Positions 60,701 to 64,000 of a stretch of 64,000 nt of DNA are shown here, piece after piece. Numbering within the stretch: the stretch's first letter is position 1; every line of letters starts with the position of its first letter. Under the pieces are notes generated by a model. That model was not told where the DNA came from. It was given only the letters and a program-made list of their open reading frames with translations, and ran no database searches. The position numbers were made by a program, and so were the translations under genes. The stretch comes from Methanobrevibacter millerae (lineage in GTDB: Archaea; Methanobacteriota; Methanobacteria; Methanobacteriales; Methanobacteriaceae): assembly GCA_015063005.1 (NCBI GenBank), contig SUTF01000007.1, positions 62,001 through 126,000 of the forward strand, written 5' to 3'.

Positions 60701-61135
60701 ATTGATAAACTTGACGTTGTTTAGAGTTAGGTTGGATTTTGAATTAATTGACATTTTTAAAACATTTTTAATTGTTAAATCATTAATCGTTATATTGGAT
60801 CCTTTCAAATTAAATAAACTTAGTCCCTCTGTGCTGTCGGCATCTATGGTGTGGTTATTTCCATTAATTACAAAATTCTTCTGGTCTATAGTTATGTTAT
60901 TCTTATTTTTTGGATTTAAAAAATCCGAATCCGCTTCTTTATTAAATTTATAGTCTGAGCTCATGCTGAATTCATTTTCACTAGCCGTAATATTATTTTT
61001 CAGGTCGGTGAATGTGGCTGGAGAATTTGAACCACCATCTGCCAGTTCATATGTGCTTTCCATGTCGCCTGCACAAACACTACCTATTGAAAACATAAAT
61101 AATACTAAAACTAGTCCTATTATGTATTTATTCAT
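57794..61135 (-). CDS. Adhesin-like surface protein with papain-family (C1) protease domain
   Basis: A 1113-residue exported protein. Signal peptide 1-22. About 30-430: beta-helix of Pmp/adhesin type with GGAIY/GGALY repeats. About 475-735: C1-like peptidase with FDLRDWGWVTPIKDQG, catalytic Cys in GACWAFG (about 500), His in NHEVAVIGWDD (about 652) and Asn in IIKNSWGKDWGDGGY (about 681). About 870-1113: three Ig-like repeats (NGVFYNRTT...NGTARLNI). No C-terminal membrane segment. Start ATG 61135 is set by GGTTGAT just before it. It may cut proteins or peptides at the cell surface or cell-wall peptides. An insertion sequence ends 38 bases upstream of its start. Confidence 0.88.
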   Translation of the reverse strand: MNKYIIGLVLVLFMFSIGSVCAGDMESTYELADGGSNSPATFTDLKNNITASENEFSMSSDYKFNKEADSDFLNPKNKNNITIDQKNFVINGNNHTIDADSTEGLSLFNLKGSNITINDLTIKNVLKMSINSKSNLTLNNVKFINSGTINDPVIYSASNLTLNECIMENISGYGIRIQSAKSLTVKDSVFSNSKTKMGFINARTETVRLDNCVFENIESEYGAALYYNGIELFVENCRFNNLHSSLTGGAIAVKGIPLNNMTKNYPHETRIVIEKSIFSNVSSEKNGGAIFTDMGGMYFENNSTAGDMLISDSNFINCKSEFGGAILHLNGALYILNSSFTNNEASVSGGALYTSYSDLIIEDSVFKDNNALKYGGAIYSELNATIIDNCSFISNKVDNSSEFNPNTIYNYDTSTYIRNSFFNNSKQSISSLFTKEFIEENNIWNDDEFYTKLSIYPIAYTDEGLELTLINNSINVTDLPSKFDLRDWGWVTPIKDQGRMGACWAFGTIAALESALLKATGTVYDLSENNVQNSGLVYSRYGSTPNFEGGVALDALGYILSWMGVLPQEDDIYDQAGKISDILDSINKIHIQDALFIPIKRDENKLCYNQTGELIKRAIIEYGAVTFIYAGDGKYYNEKTTSIYNNDTYEPNHEVAVIGWDDNYPKEKFNIIPPGNGAWIIKNSWGKDWGDGGYAHISYYDTSVYAKDKDSIDYSVAFIIENTENYTYNYQTDFSGLKNFTSNYTFYSNEFKAVEKADLAAVGTYFNDTGVDYEFKIYVNGELKLTQNGTSPFAGFRTIKLNKNIPVKENDTFKVVFKSNNVPFQDKSRQHLLPEMSYVSSDANTWIDFSNENKTVCLKVYTLESKNQIITEDLVKIYKNDSRFEAEISAANESVTFEINGMNYTRISDENGTAKIAINLNPGNYTIKTTYNEATVENTITVLPTLMAENLIKYYKNESQFYISLIDGAGKAVPNVNITMNINGVFYNRTTNANGTARLNINLNPGEYILTAIDPLTGLQMSYSITVLPVLSAEDINMTYMDGTQFAATLLDGTGKALAGVNITFNINGVFYNRTTDENGTARLNIRLMAGEYIITSMYENGAATSNKVTIRS

Positions 61136-61172
61136 TATATCAACCATTTTTTTAATTAATTTAAAAATTGCT

Positions 61173-62429
61173 TAGGGGTCTGAAATTTTACTCCCATAAA
61201 ACTCAATAATTTGAGCTTGTTTTTTTCATATTTCATATTAATTTTAATTGCCTTTCGATAGTACAAAAGGATTTTTATTATTTTTAAAAAATAGAGTCAA
61301 TTTCATAGTAATATATAAATATTAGTTCATATATACATTATATTATGATTTAAATGATGCATGGACTAAATTTTGATGAAACTGACTCTAATTATATGTT
61401 GTTGAATGAAATATTTAAAATTATAGGTTCTAGAGAATCTAAACAAATAATGAGTAGAAATGGTATTAAACCATTAAATAAAGTTATTTCTTTGGTTAAA
61501 ACTATTATTCTGGCAGCTTATTTTGAATGTAGTATTTCTTTTGTTGTTGATGAGTTAAAAAGTAAAATCTGAACTTAGAAAAGGTTTGAATTTTGATATT
61601 GTTTTGGGAGCACAGGAAATTTATGATAGATTATCTAAAGTAAATCCGGAACAATTGGAAAATACTGTTAATAGTATTTTGAATAAGCTTAGAAATGATT
61701 ATAATCGTGGTAGGAGAACTTTTATCATTGATGCCACTCCAGGAGATTTGAATATTAATTTTAAAAGTAAAAAAATTTCTAAAGAATCATTGGATGATAA
61801 AGATTATGCTTGGGCATGGGGAACATCAATCGGCTTTTATATAGGCTATAAAATCACATTAGTCCTTGATTATAAGACCAAAATGCCAGCATACTTTATG
61901 ATAGATAGAGGTTCACCAAATGACACTACCATAGTTAGTAAAATACTTCCAATATTACAAAGAAAAAAAATAATCCGTAAAGGAGACTGTATATTGATGG
62001 ATAGAGGATATTACTCTTATGAAAACTATAAAATTACATTGCAAAAATTTCATGTAATTCCATTAATCCTGACAAGATCCAAATTCAACAAAGAAAAGTT
62101 AAAATCAATGTTAAACTACCCATTACATTTATTTCATGCAAAATCCAATTTAAAAAAAGTTAAAAAAGCATATGAAAAATTAATAAATGAATTTTTAGAA
62201 AAAATAGATAAAAGAGATAAAATTAAATTCCATCGAGGATTCATTGAAGATTTCTTCAAATTACTAAAAGAAGGATTGGGCTTTAAACAATTAAACAGAT
62301 ATACACTCAATTCAATGTCAAAATACACATCTATTGTTGTACTATTAGCAGGCATAATCACATACTTAAGAATTAACTCAAAAACAGATTTTCAGAAGTT
62401 CTCAGAAGGCAAATTTTACTAGACCCCTA
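61173..62429 (+). mobile_element. Insertion sequence, about 1.26 kb, with imperfect terminal inverted repeats
   Basis: Left end TAGGGGTCT (61173-61181) and right end AGACCCCTA (62421-62429) are perfect 9-bp inverted repeats; inside them AAATTTTA/AAATTTTAC-like stretches extend the similarity weakly. Between them lies a frameshifted DDE transposase. No convincing target-site duplication was found at the two borders. Methanobrevibacter carries ISM1-type elements of similar size; identity with ISM1 cannot be checked here. The element sits directly upstream of the protease-adhesin gene. Confidence 0.8.
61354..62422 (+). pseudogene. IS4-like DDE transposase, split by a frameshift
   Basis: Two frames make up one transposase. 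The first (61354-61572, 72 residues) ends FVVDELKSKI; the second, from about 61560, continues VKSELRKGLNFDIVLGAQEI. Removing one A from the five-A run near 61558-61562 restores one frame of about 355 residues. Catalytic features are in the second part: FIIDATPGDLNI (first Asp), CILMDRGYYSYENYK (second Asp) and RGFIEDFFKLLK, matching the R(3)E(6)K signature of IS4-type enzymes. The frameshift may be natural decay or a homopolymer error, so activity of this copy is doubtful. Confidence 0.82.
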
Positions 62430-62669
62430 GATATTTAATATTGAATAGTTGAAATAAATTAATTCTTGCAGTTTTCATGTGATGTTGTGATTAGGCTTTT
62501 TGTGATTTCAACTGAGTGCTGATTGTTTAAATCAGTCCTATAGTTATTGGGTTATCATGAAAACATCTAAAAAATAGTTTTTTTAAAATAATGGAATCTA
62601 AACAGTTGTTTGTACAGCTTGAGTAATATATTAATAGTGAATCGTTTCAATTATTATTTAAGTGATAAA

Positions 62670-63311
62670 ATGGCAATAGATTTAACTGATATAGGCATTG
62701 AAGAAGGGCAAAAATATGAAGGAATTTACACCACAATGAGCAGCGACGGAGTTAAAAATGCAGCTCCCATAGGAATCGCATGTAAAGGAAAGGATAAGCT
62801 TGAATGCAGGCTCTTTGTAGGTACTCAAACATTGAAAAATATTATGGACACAGGAAAATATGTCATAAACATAACGTTCGACCCCCTTTATTTTGCAAAA
62901 TCAACCATCGGCAATCTTGATATAGCTGAGTTCAGTGATGATGAGGATATTGCAATACTTAAAAATGCTGAAGCATACATTATCTGTGAGGTTACCAATA
63001 TCAGAAAAATGGATCCGATTAAAGACCATGTAACATCCAACGGCGAAGCATATATCGTATCCAGTGACGCTTTAAAAATAGTCAAGAACAATCCCTGTGC
63101 AAAAGCTATAAACCGGGGACTTTTCGCGCTTCTCGAATGCCTTACAAACTATACCCGACTTGACCTTGTAGGAAAGGACCAGCAGGATTATTTCATTGGA
63201 AGATTCAATGAAAACAATCGTATGATAAAAAGGGTTTCCGATGAAGACACGATTGAAGCAATGGAGATTCTTAAAAAGAGCATGATTGAAAAGGGCTTTG
63301 ATGTTGAATGA
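62670..63311 (+). CDS. DUF447 family protein (FMN-binding split-barrel-like)
   Basis: A 213-residue protein of the DUF447 family, found widely in methanogens. The first part (YEGIYTTMSSDGVKNAAPIG; RLFVGTQTLKNIMDTGKYVI) resembles a flavin-reductase-like split barrel, and CAKAINRGLFALLECLTNYT is the conserved C-terminal helix. Flavin binding is suggested by the fold only. ATG 62670 has AAGTGAT upstream; longer starts lie in AT-rich non-coding sequence after the IS. Confidence 0.88.
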   Translation: MAIDLTDIGIEEGQKYEGIYTTMSSDGVKNAAPIGIACKGKDKLECRLFVGTQTLKNIMDTGKYVINITFDPLYFAKSTIGNLDIAEFSDDEDIAILKNAEAYIICEVTNIRKMDPIKDHVTSNGEAYIVSSDALKIVKNNPCAKAINRGLFALLECLTNYTRLDLVGKDQQDYFIGRFNENNRMIKRVSDEDTIEAMEILKKSMIEKGFDVE

Positions 63312-63370
63312 ATTTGAGTATCGAAATTGACATGCTTAATGGAGGATTAGGTAAATCCTAATTTAATAAT

Positions 63371-64000
63371 ATGGGCAATTCTAAAATCGTAAATCTATTA
63401 TTCTATTGGCGGGAAAATAACCGTTATTTATTTTCAAGGACAAAATTCCTGACGCTTGCAGTTTTTGCAGTGTCCTTTATCTTCACTTTGAATGACTTGT
63501 CATTTTTCTTTTCAATAATATATTCATTGTCTGTTTCTCTAATTGTCTTTATAGCAGGCTTTGCAGTCCATAAGATTGTTGATATTGATGCAGGATTTTA
63601 TGAGGGCAATCTGGGTGATGACATTAGGCATTTTCTGTTATTTTGGAATGATGGATACAGGAAATTCAGGCTGTCAAAAACTAAATTGCTTACTGTTTCT
63701 CTGGTAATAATAGGGCTTATAAGGGGTATTGCATCATATTTTGCCGGTGAAGGCAGCTTGATTGCATTGGGTAACATTCTCGTGTTGGTGGTTTTTGCAA
63801 TTATTGCATTTGTCATAGGTGCTGTCATTCACCAGCTGACAGGCCATGACCATTCAAGATATGCTCAAAAAGATGTGGATGTTTCTAAAAGCACAAAACT
63901 TCCAAAAACAAATGAAAATACCTCTCCGATTTTTGTTGATTATTTGAAAAGTGCCGATGAATTGAAAAGGGAGTTTGATGAAAGCGAATCAAAAGCAAGG
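63371..64000 (+). CDS. Membrane protein, 3' end beyond the window
   Basis: An open frame of 210 codons with no stop before the window end. It begins MGNSKIVNLLFYWRENNRYL, has hydrophobic segments at about 27-66 and about 105-155 (FLTLAVFAVSFIFTL; LGNILVLVVFAIIAFVIGAV), and a cytosolic, charged tail (KSADELKREFDESESKAR) that continues out of the window. No family was recognised. It lies 59 bases after the DUF447 gene. The start lacks a strong Shine-Dalgarno and may be leaderless. Confidence 0.68.
   Translation, partial: MGNSKIVNLLFYWRENNRYLFSRTKFLTLAVFAVSFIFTLNDLSFFFSIIYSLSVSLIVFIAGFAVHKIVDIDAGFYEGNLGDDIRHFLLFWNDGYRKFRLSKTKLLTVSLVIIGLIRGIASYFAGEGSLIALGNILVLVVFAIIAFVIGAVIHQLTGHDHSRYAQKDVDVSKSTKLPKTNENTSPIFVDYLKSADELKREFDESESKAR

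Noticed and set aside
61160-62440. Target-site duplication of the insertion sequence
   Set aside because: Flanks AAAATTGCT on the left and GATATTTAA on the right do not match over 4 or more bases in register, so no duplication can be claimed.
1-64000. tRNA or rRNA genes
   Set aside because: I looked in all larger spacers for T-arm-like GTTCGAATC/GTTCAAATC motifs with matching acceptor stems and for GC-rich islands and saw none; a tRNAscan-SE run would be decisive.

Overview
The window looks like a chromosome segment from a hydrogenotrophic methanogen of the order Methanobacteriales, most likely Methanobrevibacter or a close relative. The evidence is a clear methenyl-H4MPT cyclohydrolase (mch), an F420H2:NADP oxidoreductase (npdG), a DUF447 protein, very AT-rich intergenic DNA with archaeal TATA boxes, Shine-Dalgarno sites of the GGTGAT/GGAGG type, and several adhesin-like surface proteins with parallel beta-helix and Ig-like repeats that are typical of gut Methanobrevibacter. 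The genus call is inference; no rRNA or tRNA gene was seen.

Layout. 1-8.5 kb: a ClC channel cut by the window edge, a nitroreductase, a membrane phosphodiesterase, mch, DUF4013 and DUF2284 proteins and npdG. 8.5-24.3 kb: small surface and zinc-ribbon proteins, a CoA-disulfide-reductase-like flavoprotein with an Mrp-type Fe-S carrier, a GHKL/STAS-like pair whose first gene looks frameshifted, MsrA-MsrB, a cluster of SseB-like proteins, a PanE paralogue, a small histone-fold protein with a coiled-coil tail, a CbbX-like AAA ATPase and rubrerythrin. 24.3-25.4 kb: a non-coding stretch holding three imperfect copies of a ~260-bp module (terminator hairpin, inverted repeats, TATA box, TTTAGG-N4-CCTAAA palindrome). 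25.4-41 kb: vWA protein, PAP2-like membrane protein, hydrolase, glycosyltransferase, MarR-MATE operon, MntP, secreted proteins, UspA, uracil-DNA glycosylase, MazG-like protein, TPR protein, HxlR-LtrA operon and an aldo/keto reductase. 41-52 kb: an accessory-looking island of single-pass surface proteins (N-terminal anchor, often one Ig-like domain) interleaved with cytosolic zinc-ribbon proteins, a macro-domain protein, a transposase/nuclease remnant and a stand-alone Cas6-like RNA endonuclease with no CRISPR array. 52-64 kb: MFS transporter, beta-helix adhesin, a frameshifted phosphodiesterase, a large adhesin with a papain-like protease domain, an insertion sequence with a frameshifted transposase next to it, DUF447 and a membrane protein running off the end.

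How it fits together. Core methanogen energy and redox genes (mch, npdG, Mrp, rubrerythrin, MsrAB, flavoproteins) are mixed with cell-envelope and host-interaction functions. The most unusual items are the orphan Cas6-like gene inside a surface-protein operon, the repeated pairing of zinc-ribbon proteins with anchored Ig-like proteins, the triplicated promoter/terminator module, and the histone-fold protein with a coiled-coil extension. Several apparent frameshifts lie at or near short A or T runs, so they may be real decay or sequencing/assembly error.
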